Part shown: positions 42,754 to 52,481 of the stretch, piece by piece
How positions within the stretch are numbered: the stretch's first letter is position 1
How the letters are laid out: every line of letters begins with the position of its first letter
NCBI RefSeq assembly: GCF_900103445.1
Contig: NZ_FNHS01000002.1
Coordinates: 434,001-498,000, forward strand
Direction of reading: 5' to 3'
DNA: 64,000 nt
Origin: Methylobacterium phyllostachyos
GTDB taxonomy: Bacteria; Pseudomonadota; Alphaproteobacteria; Rhizobiales; Beijerinckiaceae
Program-made: the position numbers and the translations under genes
The notes under the pieces: generated by a model
Seen by the model: only the letters and a program-made list of their open reading frames with translations
The model's database searches: none
Told to the model about the DNA's origin: nothing

Positions 42754-44736
42754 ATGAGGAAGAACAAGGTCATCTCGGCGGGCGAGGCGATCGCGCTGAT
42801 CCGCGAGAACGATGTCGTCACCACCACGGGTTTCGTGCAGAGCTGCATCCCGGAGGCGCTCCACGCCGCCCTGGAGAAGCGCTTCGTCGAGACCGGCTCA
42901 CCGCGGGGCCTCACCCTGATCATGACCGCCGGCGCGGGCGACAGCAAAGGCCTCGGCACCGGCCGGCTGCACCATGACGGCCTGCTGTCGCGGGTCATCG
43001 CGGCCAATTTCGGCCGGATGCCGAAGGTTGCCAAGGCCGCGCAGGACAATCTGATCCGCGGCTACAACCTGCCCCAGGGCGTGATCTCGCAGCTCTACCG
43101 GGCCTGCGCGGCCGGTCAGCCGGGTCTGTTTTCGAAGGTCGGTTTGAAGACCTATGTCGATCCGCGCCACGGTGGCGGCAAGGTCAACGAACTGACCACG
43201 GAGGACATCGTCAAACTCGTCGAAGTCGATGGCGAGGAGTGGCTGTTCTATACCGCCACCAAAATCGACGTCGCCTTCATCCGCGCCACCTCGGCGGATC
43301 CGTCGGGGAACCTCTCTTACGAGAAGGAGGCGCTGACGCTCGATTGCCTCGCGCAGGCCATGGCGGCCCGCAACAACGGCGGCATCGTCATCGCGCAGGT
43401 CGAGCGCATCGTCGATGACGGCTACCTGCTGCCGAAGGACGTCCGGGTACCCGGCATCCTGGTCGATTGCGTGGTGGTCGCCGAACCCGAAATGCACCGG
43501 ATGAACTACGGCGTGATGCACGACGCCGCCCTCGCCGGGGAAATCCGCGTGCCGGTCACCGGCATCAAGCGGATGGCGCTCAACGAGCGCAAGATCATCG
43601 CCCGCCGCGCCGCCTTCGAACTCCCGCCGAACGGCGTGGTCAATCTCGGCGTCGGCGCACCGGAAGGCATCGCGTCAGTGGCCAATGAGGAAAAGATCAC
43701 CCCATACATCACCCTGACGACCGAGGCTGGGGCCGTCGGCGGCGTACTGGCCTCCGGATCGAGCTTCGGCGCGGCCACGAATGCCGATTGCATCATCGAC
43801 CAGAACCAGATGTTCGACTTCTACGATGGCGGCGGCCTCGATATGACGTGTTTGGGCATGGCCGAGTGTGATGCCGCCGGCAACGTCAACACCTCGAAGT
43901 TCGGTGGGAAGCTGAACGGCTGCGGCGGCTTTATCAACATCTCGCAAAACGCCAGGACCGTGGTCTTCGCGGGTACCTTCACGGCCGGGGGACTGGAGAT
44001 CGCGGTCAACGACGGCCACGTGCGGGTCGTCAGCGAGGGCAAGGCCCGCAAGTTCGTCGCCCAGGTCCAGCAGAATACCTTTTCGGGCCCCTATGCGGTG
44101 GAGCGTTCGCAGCCGGTCCTCTACGTCACCGAGCGCTGCGTCTTCCAGCTGACGCCGGAGGGGCTGGAACTGATCGAGGTCGCACCCGGAATCGATATCG
44201 AGCGGGACATCCTCGCGCACATGGATTTCGCCCCCGTGGTGCGGAACCCCGTGCTGATGGATCCGCGCATCTTCCGCGACGAGCCGATGGAGCTGATCTC
44301 CGATCTGCTCAACCTGGATCTGAAGTCGCGCGTCAGCTACGACGGCGAGCGCAACATCCTCTTCATCAACCTGGAGGGCTGGTACTGCCGGGTGAAGGGC
44401 GACATGGACGAGTTGCGCATGACCATCGTCGAGGCGTGCCGTAAGGCTGGTCAGCGCGTCAACGCTGTGATCAACCATGACGGGTTCCGGCTGAACGATA
44501 ATCTGCTCGACGATTACGCCGGGGTGCTGCAATACTTGCAGGCGAATTATTACGCGACAACCACGCGCTATGCGACGAGCGCGTTCCTACGCCTCAAGAT
44601 GGAGGAGGCGCTGACCCGCCGCGGTGTTGCCCCCCACGTCTTCGAGCGAAAGGAGGAGGCGCAGGCCTTCGTCAGCAGCACCGAGGACAAGAAGGCCCGC
44701 AAGCGGATCCCGCCGGCTGTAGCGTCGGCGGCCTAG
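42754..44736 (+). CDS. acetate/propionate-type CoA-transferase with extra C-terminal domain
   Basis: A 660-residue fused alpha-beta CoA-transferase (family I, like propionate CoA-transferase and YdiF). The N-terminal half has the CoA-binding region; the second half has the catalytic Glu in TTEAGAVGG and NLGVGAPEGIASV. It should move CoA between short-chain acyl donors and acceptors. Relatives are about 520-540 residues; here about 125 extra residues (from about LLNLDLKSRVSYDGERNILF) form an additional domain with a STAS-like strand-helix pattern. ATG at 42754 follows GGGAGGA. Exact substrates are not predictable. Confidence 0.87.
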   Translation: MRKNKVISAGEAIALIRENDVVTTTGFVQSCIPEALHAALEKRFVETGSPRGLTLIMTAGAGDSKGLGTGRLHHDGLLSRVIAANFGRMPKVAKAAQDNLIRGYNLPQGVISQLYRACAAGQPGLFSKVGLKTYVDPRHGGGKVNELTTEDIVKLVEVDGEEWLFYTATKIDVAFIRATSADPSGNLSYEKEALTLDCLAQAMAARNNGGIVIAQVERIVDDGYLLPKDVRVPGILVDCVVVAEPEMHRMNYGVMHDAALAGEIRVPVTGIKRMALNERKIIARRAAFELPPNGVVNLGVGAPEGIASVANEEKITPYITLTTEAGAVGGVLASGSSFGAATNADCIIDQNQMFDFYDGGGLDMTCLGMAECDAAGNVNTSKFGGKLNGCGGFINISQNARTVVFAGTFTAGGLEIAVNDGHVRVVSEGKARKFVAQVQQNTFSGPYAVERSQPVLYVTERCVFQLTPEGLELIEVAPGIDIERDILAHMDFAPVVRNPVLMDPRIFRDEPMELISDLLNLDLKSRVSYDGERNILFINLEGWYCRVKGDMDELRMTIVEACRKAGQRVNAVINHDGFRLNDNLLDDYAGVLQYLQANYYATTTRYATSAFLRLKMEEALTRRGVAPHVFERKEEAQAFVSSTEDKKARKRIPPAVASAA

Positions 44737-44793
44737 CGCCGGGGCCGTTCGCATACGGTCGGGCGGCGGTCTGGTATACAGTCCGACCCGCCC

Positions 44794-45699
44794 GTGCCGG
44801 CGGGCCTCTCCGGGAGCCCGATTCTGCGACAGGATCTCTGCCTCGTCACCGTGCCGGCCGCTGGGCCGGCGACCTTGGACACGTTATCGGCTCGGCGCAT
44901 CGCGGCGCTCGCCCACGCCGCCCTGATCGCCGAGCTGGAAACCTGGCCGAAGCCCGGCCTCGTGAGCCCGATCGATTCCGGCAGCCATGATGACATGGAT
45001 GCCGACCTCCTCCGGCGCAGTGCTGCAGCGATCCAGCCGTTTTTCGCGGATCTGTACGCCGCCGGAGCCCGGGGCGCCGTGATGGCGGATCTCCGGGCGA
45101 TCGGGCTCCGGGCGGAGGCCGCGATGCTGCGCGCCACCGGCGGAGTCAACGCGCATCGCGGCGCCATTTTCTCGTTGGGCCTTATCTGCGCGGCGGTGGG
45201 AGCGGCGGGTGAAATGCCGGCTTCTGCCGAGACCTGCGCGGCGTCGGTCGGTGCCCGCTGGGGTGCAGAGATCGCGCGGGTTCCGGCGTCGCCGACGAGC
45301 CATGGCGGCCGCGCGGCGCAGCGTTACAGCGTTGGCGGCGCGGGCGCCGAGGCGGCTGCCGGCTTCCCCACGATCCGCGCCGTCGGCTTGCCGGCCCTGC
45401 GCCTCGGCCGCTCGCGTGCGCCGGACGACCCGGAGGCGGCGCGCGTCGATTGCTTCTTCGCGCTCCTCGCCGTGCTCGACGATACCAACCTGCTCTATCG
45501 CGGCGGGGCAGACGGGTTGATGGCTGCGCGGGCCGCCGCCGCGTCTTTCGTTGCGGCCGGAGGCGTGGCGGCGCCCGCCTGGCGCGACCGGGCCATCGAG
45601 ATCCACCACGCCTTCGTGGCGGCCAGGCTCAGCCCAGGCGGCTGCGCCGATCTCCTCGCGGCCACCCTCTTCCTCGAAGCCCTCGCGGCATCGTCCTGA
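44794..45699 (+). CDS. mdcB: triphosphoribosyl-dephospho-CoA synthase (MdcB/CitG family)
   Basis: A 301-residue member of the CitG/MdcB family, which makes the 2'-(5''-triphosphoribosyl)-3'-dephospho-CoA precursor for the acyl-carrier prosthetic group of malonate or citrate enzymes. Motifs seen: ELETWPKPGLVSPIDSGSHDDMD near residue 50, TGGVNAHRGAIFSLGL, and VLDDTNLLYRGG near the end. GTG at 44794 is the likely start. Other malonate decarboxylase genes (mdcACDEGH) are not in the window, so the gene is an orphan here. Confidence 0.85.
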   Translation: MPAGLSGSPILRQDLCLVTVPAAGPATLDTLSARRIAALAHAALIAELETWPKPGLVSPIDSGSHDDMDADLLRRSAAAIQPFFADLYAAGARGAVMADLRAIGLRAEAAMLRATGGVNAHRGAIFSLGLICAAVGAAGEMPASAETCAASVGARWGAEIARVPASPTSHGGRAAQRYSVGGAGAEAAAGFPTIRAVGLPALRLGRSRAPDDPEAARVDCFFALLAVLDDTNLLYRGGADGLMAARAAAASFVAAGGVAAPAWRDRAIEIHHAFVAARLSPGGCADLLAATLFLEALAASS

Positions 45700-45861
45700 C
45701 CAGGCGCCGCCCGTGACAGACCACGTCAATCGCTCGATGAGCGTGTCGAACCCAGTGTCATGTCCTGCACGCCGATCTGGGGCGGCACCGCTTCTGTCGC
45801 ATTCCCCCGAAGGCGAGCGATCCCCAGATAGGGCTTCGCTCCGCCCTGCCCCCGGCCTCCC

Positions 45862-46596
45862 GTGACCCTGATTCGGATCGCGCTCCTCGCGTTCGTAGCC
45901 CTCTTTGTCGTGCCTATCGCAATCTCCGCGACGCTGTACTGGCTGCGTGCGAGCGGTGATTGGCGCCTCGCCGACCGGTCCAGCGCCGGCTTGCTCCCAC
46001 CCGCGGAGGCCGAGCCCGACGCAGTCGTGCGCATCTTCTCCGCGCGTACGGTCAGTTGGCGCGGGATCGTGGCGACCCATAGTTGGATCGTCATCAAGGG
46101 GCGGGGCGAGCGCGCCTACCGGCGCTTCGACTACACCGCTTGGGGACAGCCGATCTGGGTCGATCGCTTCGTCCCGGATGGGCGGTGGTTCGGCAATCCC
46201 CCGGAAACTGTCTTCGCAGCAGACGGTCCGGCGGCCGAGGCGATGCTGCCGCGTATCCGGAAAGCGGTCGCCGAGTACCGTTACGCCCGACCCGGCGATT
46301 ACGTGGTCTGGCCGGGACCGAACTCGAACACCTTCGTCGCCGCCATCATGGCGGCCGTTCCCGAGATCAAGGCAAGCCTGCCGACCACCGCGATCGGCAA
46401 GGATTTTCCCTACGATGGCCGCTGGATCGGCTGGACACCCTCCGGCACCGGCATCCGGATCAATCTGGGCGGCTATGCAGGGCTGACCGTCGGCTGGGTC
46501 GAGGGACTCGAACTGAACTTGCTCGGCGGCGTGGCCGGGATCGATCTGCGCCGTCCCGGGATCAAGGTGCCGGCGTTGGGGCGGCTCGGGTTCTGA
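45862..46596 (+). CDS. DUF3750 membrane-anchored protein
   Basis: A 244-residue protein with one N-terminal membrane helix (IRIALLAFVALFVVPIAISATLYWL) and a conserved body including FSARTVSWRGIVATHSWIVIK, YTAWGQPIWVDRF, GDYVVWPGPNSNTFVAAIMA and KDFPYDGRWIG, which define DUF3750. Function is unknown; the body probably faces the periplasm. Confidence 0.82.
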   Translation: MTLIRIALLAFVALFVVPIAISATLYWLRASGDWRLADRSSAGLLPPAEAEPDAVVRIFSARTVSWRGIVATHSWIVIKGRGERAYRRFDYTAWGQPIWVDRFVPDGRWFGNPPETVFAADGPAAEAMLPRIRKAVAEYRYARPGDYVVWPGPNSNTFVAAIMAAVPEIKASLPTTAIGKDFPYDGRWIGWTPSGTGIRINLGGYAGLTVGWVEGLELNLLGGVAGIDLRRPGIKVPALGRLGF

Positions 46597-46674
46597 TTGC
46601 GGCATCGCCCGCGCGCCGTGGCCGCCTCGTATCGGAGGCGATCACGGCGCCGACTCACGGTTGCGACAAGCCGA

Positions 46675-48402
46675 TCACGGCGCGAGGTCGTGAACCGGCT
46701 CCTTCACCGGCGTGGCGCTGCTGTTCAGGACGGCACTGCCGGTGTCGACCGGCTTCAGGAGGGACCGGTCGATCTGCGGCGGCGTCGGCAGCTGCAGCGC
46801 CTCGCTGGTGGCGGCCCATTCCTGCGCCACACGATCCGGATCGTCGTTGAGCTTCGTGCCGTAGCTCGGGACGATCTCACGGATCTTCGCCTGCCATTCC
46901 GGCGTCGCGACGTTCTTGGCGAAGACCTTCTCCAGCACCTGCAGCATGATCGGCGCCGCCGTGGAGGCGCCCGGCGAGGCGCCCAGCAGGGCCGCGATGC
47001 TGCCGTCCTTGCTGTTGACGATCTCCGTGCCGAGCTTCAGCACGCCGCCCTTATCCGGATCGCGCTTGATGATCTGCACGCGTTGGCCTGCCTGCCAAAG
47101 GCGCCATTCTTCCTTCTTCGCCTTGGGAAAGTATTCGCGCAGGGCCGCGATGCGGTCGTCGTCCGACAGCATGAGCTGCCCGGCGAGGTACTCGACCAGC
47201 GGAAACTCATCCAGCCCGACGCGCATCATCGGCCAGATGTTGCTGGAGGTGGTCGAGCTGAGGAGGTCGAAATACGACCCTTCCTTGAGGAACTTCGTCG
47301 AGAAGGTTGCGAACGGTCCGAACAGGATCACGCGCTTGCCGCCGAGGACACGCGTGTCGAGATGCGGCACCGACATCGGCGGCGATCCGACCGAAGCCTT
47401 GCCGTAGGCCTTGGCGAGGTGGAGCGTGGCGACATCCGGGTTGTCGTTGATCAGGAACGAGCCGCCTACGGGGAAACCCGCGTAGTTCTCCCCCTCGGGG
47501 ATGCCGGATTTCTGCAGCAGGTGAAGGGCGCCGCCGCCCGCGCCGATGAACACGAACTTGGCATCGATGCTCTGTCGGGAGCCGTCCTTGAGATTCTTTG
47601 AGGTCACGCGCCAGGACCCGTCCGAATTCTTGACGATGCTCTCGACCTCGGTGGACAGGCGCAGCTTGAAGCTCGGCTGCTTCTGCAGATAGGCAACGTA
47701 TTGCCGCGTGACCTCGCCCCACTCGCAGTCGGTGCCGAGCGGCGACCACGTGGCGGCGACCTTCTGCTTCGGGTCGCGCCCGTCCATCATCAGGGGCACC
47801 CACTTGCGCAGCTGCTCGGGATCCTCCGAATACTCCATCCCGGCGAAGAGCGGGCTGGCCTTCAGCGCCTCCCAGCGCCGTTTCAGGTAAGCGATGTTGT
47901 CGTCGCCCCAGACGAAGCTCATATGCGGCGTGTGGTTGATGAAGGTGTGCGGGTCCCGCATCACGCCGGTCTTGACCTGATGGGCCAGGAACTGACGGGT
48001 CACCTGGAAGGCCTCGTTGATCTCCACCGCCTTGGCGATCTCGACCTTGCCGTTCTTCTCAGGGGTGTAGTTCAGTTCCGCCAGGGCCGAGTGGCCCGTG
48101 CCGGCATTGTTCCAGCCATTCGAGCTTTCCAGCGCCACCTGATCGAGACGCTCGACCATCTGGATCGACCAGTGGGGCTCAAGCTCGTTCAGCCACACGC
48201 CGAGCGTGGCACTCATGATGCCGCCGCCGATGAGCAGCACGTCGACCCTGCCGTCGGCGGCCTCGGCCATGGCGAGAGAGGCCGGGAGCGCCGCCACCGC
48301 TAGACCGGTCGCGGCGGTGGCGAGGAGCTGCCTCCGACTCAGTGGCGGCGCAGCCTGCATGTCCCGGTGGTGGACGGGCGCGGTCTCGTCGTCGGCACGC
48401 AT
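46675..48402 (-). CDS. mqo: malate:quinone oxidoreductase
   Basis: A 575-residue FAD-dependent Mqo that oxidises malate to oxaloacetate and reduces quinone. The FAD-binding motif [19 protein letters not shown] and [23 protein letters not shown] are classic for the family. Unusually, the N-terminus before the FAD motif reads [26 protein letters not shown], a Tat-like signal, whereas well-studied Mqo is a peripheral cytoplasmic membrane protein. It stands alone; the 430-base region upstream should hold its promoter. Confidence 0.93.
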   Translation of the reverse strand: MRADDETAPVHHRDMQAAPPLSRRQLLATAATGLAVAALPASLAMAEAADGRVDVLLIGGGIMSATLGVWLNELEPHWSIQMVERLDQVALESSNGWNNAGTGHSALAELNYTPEKNGKVEIAKAVEINEAFQVTRQFLAHQVKTGVMRDPHTFINHTPHMSFVWGDDNIAYLKRRWEALKASPLFAGMEYSEDPEQLRKWVPLMMDGRDPKQKVAATWSPLGTDCEWGEVTRQYVAYLQKQPSFKLRLSTEVESIVKNSDGSWRVTSKNLKDGSRQSIDAKFVFIGAGGGALHLLQKSGIPEGENYAGFPVGGSFLINDNPDVATLHLAKAYGKASVGSPPMSVPHLDTRVLGGKRVILFGPFATFSTKFLKEGSYFDLLSSTTSSNIWPMMRVGLDEFPLVEYLAGQLMLSDDDRIAALREYFPKAKKEEWRLWQAGQRVQIIKRDPDKGGVLKLGTEIVNSKDGSIAALLGASPGASTAAPIMLQVLEKVFAKNVATPEWQAKIREIVPSYGTKLNDDPDRVAQEWAATSEALQLPTPPQIDRSLLKPVDTGSAVLNSSATPVKEPVHDLAP

Positions 48403-48831
48403 GGTCGGATCCCGTATTTACGTATCGGATGTCACCGGCGTCGATCGCCGATGAGCAAAGACGTAGGCAGTCGGCGCAGGAGGGATTTCCCCGCCGGCCT
48501 TCAGGATCGTTTCCCCCAAACCGATACACGGCTCCGGGCCGTGGCCCGGAATTCATGCGATCGACATCGCTGTGCCGCCGTCATCCAATCGAACGACCAG
48601 ACGACGTCAGCTTGCGCACACATCAAAGCGCAGTCGTTTATTATTGCCCACCGCAGAGCACAGTCCGGCCGTCGAACCTGCGACCGCCTCTGCTCGGAAC
48701 GATCGCGGATAGACGCGCGACCATGATGAGAGAACAACGCTGTTCTGTCCGGAACAGCGGCTGAACGGCGTCGTCATAGAGGATGACGCGCGGCAGGACA
48801 ATCACCGGTGCGCGCTTCGATGGTGCGTGCC
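48403..48831. other. intergenic region upstream of mqo
   Basis: About 430 bases without a supported gene. It contains a perfect 8-base inverted repeat (CGCTGTTC..GAACAGCG, 48738-48759) and an overlapping GAAC-N7-GAAC pattern (48752-48766). Confidence 0.45.
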
Positions 48832-49353
48832 CTACGATGCGCGCCTGAATCGGACGTGGCTGCGCGATGGGCGTCCGGCATTCCAGTTGGGCATGACCCG
48901 CCACGGCGTTGTCACGTCGGCATAATCGCCGTCCAAGCGGACGGTCCGCCGCTGCTCTGTGCTGACCCATTCCGGCGTCCAGGCGGTCTGGACTGCGGTG
49001 ACCCATTGATCGCCCTCGACCCGGTAGCGGCCGATATAGGCGACGAGGCTGTTCAGCAGCGCGGCCCGCTCGGAATCCGTGGAGGCCGGCTTCCGGTCGC
49101 TGCCTTCCAGATTGAAGGCCACCCACCCGTCCCGGGTGAAGATGACGCGTCCGCGGGGCGTGCTGCCCATCGCGTCGATGAGCGTGCCGGTCTCCTTGTC
49201 CTCGACCTTGTAGGAGACGAGTTCCCAGGTTCCAACGAGGCGGTTCGCCAGCGCGGTCCCTGTCGGGCTGTTCGTGCCGGCGATCTGCCCGAGGGCTCCG
49301 GGCATCGCCAGCGGCATCAGGAGGACGGCAAACGGGAACAGTGCGCGACGCAT
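48832..49353 (-). CDS. exported lipocalin-like protein
   Basis: A 173-residue protein with a signal peptide (RRALFPFAVLLMPLAMPGALG) and a lipocalin-like body: LVGTWELVSYKVED, GRVIFTRDGWVAFNLEGSDR and YIGRYRVEGDQWV. The pattern fits small-molecule-binding lipocalin-like domains. The ligand is unknown. Confidence 0.75.
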   Translation of the reverse strand: MRRALFPFAVLLMPLAMPGALGQIAGTNSPTGTALANRLVGTWELVSYKVEDKETGTLIDAMGSTPRGRVIFTRDGWVAFNLEGSDRKPASTDSERAALLNSLVAYIGRYRVEGDQWVTAVQTAWTPEWVSTEQRRTVRLDGDYADVTTPWRVMPNWNAGRPSRSHVRFRRAS

Positions 49354-49515
49354 GGTCTCTTCGGGTTATGCGGTGCGAATCGGTCGGCGCGTGCTCAGCC
49401 GGGCCGACTTGTCCGACGCCCCTGTGGCGGCGGAGGCGCCGATACTTCGCTTCTCATCCGCGCCGCAAGCGCTTGCGGGATGCCAGGGCGGAAATCGAGG
49501 TGCCTCCGAGCGGCC

Positions 49516-50631
49516 TCAGCCGCCGTTCCGGGCCATGCGCGTACGCCCGCCATCCACGACCAAGGGGAGCGGATCCTGCGTGCCGGTGACGACGACGAGC
49601 CGCTGGACCTCGCCCCGGAGGAAGGCCTGGAGGAACCGCTCGTAATCACGGAACGACACGCAGCCGTTCGAATCACCGCGCGGGCCCAGCATGAACGTGT
49701 GGGCCAAGAGCCCGACACGGCCATAGACCGCCTCGCTTCCGCCCACCGGGGTCAGCCGGATCGCCCGCACGCCGTGGAACAACTGCTCGCGCTCCGTCAG
49801 GTCGTAGGTTCCGGGCGGCGTCGGCCCCCGCATCCGGATGTTGACGAGGCGTGGCTCGTCCAGCCCCTCGCCGAGGCCCGAATGCGCCTCGAGACGCTCG
49901 CCGCTCGGCAGCGTCACGGTCCGAGCGGCGATGTTGTAGACGGCCACACCCGCGGTCGGGTTCGGCTCACGCGACAGGGTGAGCGGCGGCGAGATCCGCC
50001 GCTGGGGGGCGGGGTCGAACGGCTTGCTCTCCAGCGCCGTGTAGGCCAAGGCCGGTGCGCGTTCGATGCCGAACAGTTTTTCCAGGAACGAGCGCTCATC
50101 GGCCGGCGGCGCGGCGGGCTGCACGGGCGCCACGTCACGCCGCGCCACGCGGCGCTCGGCCCGCCGCACGGGCGCGGTCGTACCCGAGGACCGGAATTCC
50201 GGTGGGCGCGGGATCGGGAGCGGCACGATCATGGCCGTACGCGGCGGCTCGACCGAGCCACCGTCGAGCGGGAGGTCCGGGACCGGCGCGACGTCGAGCG
50301 GTGCCATCTGCATCCAGGCCCAGTGCGCCGGGGGGCCGCCAGCAGCGTCGTCCGGTGAAACCTCAGGCGTCCGCGAGTTATCGAGCTCGGCGGTCCGAGA
50401 TCCGCTTGAAGTTTTGACACGCGACGGCGCGTCGGGCGCCGAGGCGCCGGACGCTGCCGTCATGTCGGCCGATGCTGGGGGCTGTGGCGTGGTGGTCAGG
50501 GCGCCCGACCCGACGAGGGCCATCGCCACCGCTCCGGTGAACACCGCCAGCGGTGCCAAGCAGGAAAGCCGCGTCCGCCTGCTGTGGAGGCCGTCCAGCG
50601 GCACGGGATCGATCGCCATGCGGGTGCCCAT
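49516..50631 (-). CDS. DUF2778/Tlde1-type protein
   Basis: A 371-residue protein with an N-terminal membrane segment (LSCLAPLAVFTGAVAMALVGSG), a long Pro-rich linker and a C-terminal DUF2778/Tlde1 domain: GTYDLTEREQLFHG, then HTFMLGPRGDSNGCVSF with the catalytic Cys. Tlde1 domains act as L,D-transpeptidases on peptidoglycan, some as type VI toxins. No secretion genes are near, so a cell-wall role is as likely. An alternative ATG at 50619 exists. Confidence 0.78.
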   Translation of the reverse strand: MGTRMAIDPVPLDGLHSRRTRLSCLAPLAVFTGAVAMALVGSGALTTTPQPPASADMTAASGASAPDAPSRVKTSSGSRTAELDNSRTPEVSPDDAAGGPPAHWAWMQMAPLDVAPVPDLPLDGGSVEPPRTAMIVPLPIPRPPEFRSSGTTAPVRRAERRVARRDVAPVQPAAPPADERSFLEKLFGIERAPALAYTALESKPFDPAPQRRISPPLTLSREPNPTAGVAVYNIAARTVTLPSGERLEAHSGLGEGLDEPRLVNIRMRGPTPPGTYDLTEREQLFHGVRAIRLTPVGGSEAVYGRVGLLAHTFMLGPRGDSNGCVSFRDYERFLQAFLRGEVQRLVVVTGTQDPLPLVVDGGRTRMARNGG

Positions 50632-50948
50632 GCTCCTCGTCGCCGAGGGGCCGAACCGGTCGATGGTCGATACGCCGGAACGACGTGGGGACCACGTGGC
50701 GGGCCTGCCTCTCTCGGTGCGAAACAGCGGGCTCCGACAGGCTTTTCTGGGGCGGCTCCATGGTCGATCTTGGATCGATCGGGACCATTTTCGGGCATGG
50801 AGCCCGGCTTCTACAAGTCTTCGCGGGATGCCGGCGACCGAGAAACTCGGCCGCCGCGCATGAATGCACCATCAGCAAGGACGGCACCTGAACGTTGTTC
50901 CCGCGCGTGGGTACGCGCCGAACCGGTGCGGATCGCGACCGAAAATCG
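50632..50948. other. intergenic region
   Basis: About 317 bases between two minus-strand cell-wall genes. No supported gene or clear signal. Confidence 0.45.
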
Positions 50949-51752
50949 TCAGTCGTTGTCGATCTGGCGTCCGAGCAGCGCGATGGCCCGCTCGTAGACC
51001 GGGGCGGCGTTCCAGCCTTGGATCGCGGCGAAGTTCGGCTCGCCGGGCTGGTAGCCTGCGCCCGCGCGCCATCCATGCGCCTTGAGGAAGTTGGCGGTCG
51101 AGGACAGGGCCGCGCCGACGTTGTTGAGATCGCCGGTGCCATAGGTCAGCACGTTCTTCGGCAGGAACTGCGTGTGGCCGACCTCACCATGCGCGGCGCC
51201 GCGGGTGCTCGGCGTCAGCAGGCCGCGATCGACCAGGGTCAGCGCGGCGTAGAGCTGATCGGTGAAATACTCTGAGCGGCGGCAATCGTAGGCCAGGGTC
51301 GCCACGGCCGAGAGCGTATTGACGTTGCCGCGCACCGCGCCGAACCCGGTCTCCATGCCCCAGATCGCCAGGAGCGGCCCCGGCGGAACGCCGTAGCGCT
51401 GCTCGATCGACTCGAACAAAGCTGCATTCTGCCGCTTCAGCGCCCGGCCCCGGGAGACGATCGCCGGGCCGCCGCGCTTCGCCAGGAACTGGTCGAGCGA
51501 CAGCTTGAAGCTGTGCTGGCCGCGGTCGGCCGAGATCGTGGCGGTCGAGTAGGTGGTGTTCTGCAGGGCCGCGAGGCTCGCCGCACTGGCCCGGCCGCGC
51601 GCTTCCTCCGTGAATTCACGCTTCCACGCCTCGAAGCCGGCGGCACTGTTGCCGCATTGCGCGGCCTGCGCCTGGCCGACGCTCAGGGCGAGTCCGGCGA
51701 TTGCCGCCAGTGCGAGGGTCTGACGCCGCATCATCTCGATCACGCGAAACAC
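50949..51752 (-). CDS. lytic murein transglycosylase
   Basis: A 267-residue MltB-type lytic transglycosylase. A signal peptide (LALAAIAGLALSVGQAQA) precedes the catalytic domain with WGMETGFGAVRGN (catalytic Glu) and HTQFLPKN. It cleaves glycan strands of peptidoglycan in the periplasm. No C-terminal peptidoglycan-binding domain is present. The start is uncertain between GTG 51752, GTG 51743 and ATG 51734. Confidence 0.87.
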   Translation of the reverse strand: MFRVIEMMRRQTLALAAIAGLALSVGQAQAAQCGNSAAGFEAWKREFTEEARGRASAASLAALQNTTYSTATISADRGQHSFKLSLDQFLAKRGGPAIVSRGRALKRQNAALFESIEQRYGVPPGPLLAIWGMETGFGAVRGNVNTLSAVATLAYDCRRSEYFTDQLYAALTLVDRGLLTPSTRGAAHGEVGHTQFLPKNVLTYGTGDLNNVGAALSSTANFLKAHGWRAGAGYQPGEPNFAAIQGWNAAPVYERAIALLGRQIDND

Positions 51753-52481
51753 TCCTTCGGCGCGTCCGCGCGCCTTATCCGCTTGGCGATACCCAGCGAC
51801 ATCCCGGCGATATCAGGGCGAGAAGATGTCCGGGACGCGAACTTCGGGTCCCAACCTTCACATCCTCGCGCATTCGCAGAACGGCTCCGCGAGAGCAAGC
51901 ACGCAACGCATCCCCACACGGCTGCGGGCTGGAACGACGAAGGCCCGTGCTGTGCCGGCAACGATTTCCCCGTGAGCCTCAGGCCCCGCGACGGACCACA
52001 CGGGATAGGACCCAGCATTTTGCCGGCAAGATCATCGCGGCCTACAGCGAGCGCGCCTAAAGTATAAATTCGGCAGATCCGCCATCTTAATTTGATTTGC
52101 CAGCGAATTGAATTCTTCGGACATGGTTCTCGTCGCCGTCACAACGTTGTCAAATGACGGTCATAGCTTTGCCGGCGGAAAAAGGTCTCGGGAGCAGCGG
52201 TGTGGGGCTCATGATGAACAGGGCGTCGAGAGGCCCACGCTTGTTCCGCATCTCCTGATCCCGTTCGGCGCCCTGTGATGTCGGTGATCCTGACGGCGGC
52301 CGCATGGCCCGTCGCCGCCCACGAGGCGGTGCGGCCGGGCAGTGCCGCGCAACAGGTCATCCGGTCACGCAGGCGGGGCCGGTCCGGAGCGCCGCTCTGG
52401 TAACGGCAGCCGCGGACGCTCCGACCCTTCCGATCTCGTTCCACCAGATTTCGACCGAACTGACAGCGGGACTGAACACCC
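51753..52481. other. intergenic region
   Basis: About 730 bases between divergent genes. It has an AT-rich patch near 52060-52110 that probably holds promoter elements. Open frames here lack coding character. Confidence 0.45.
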
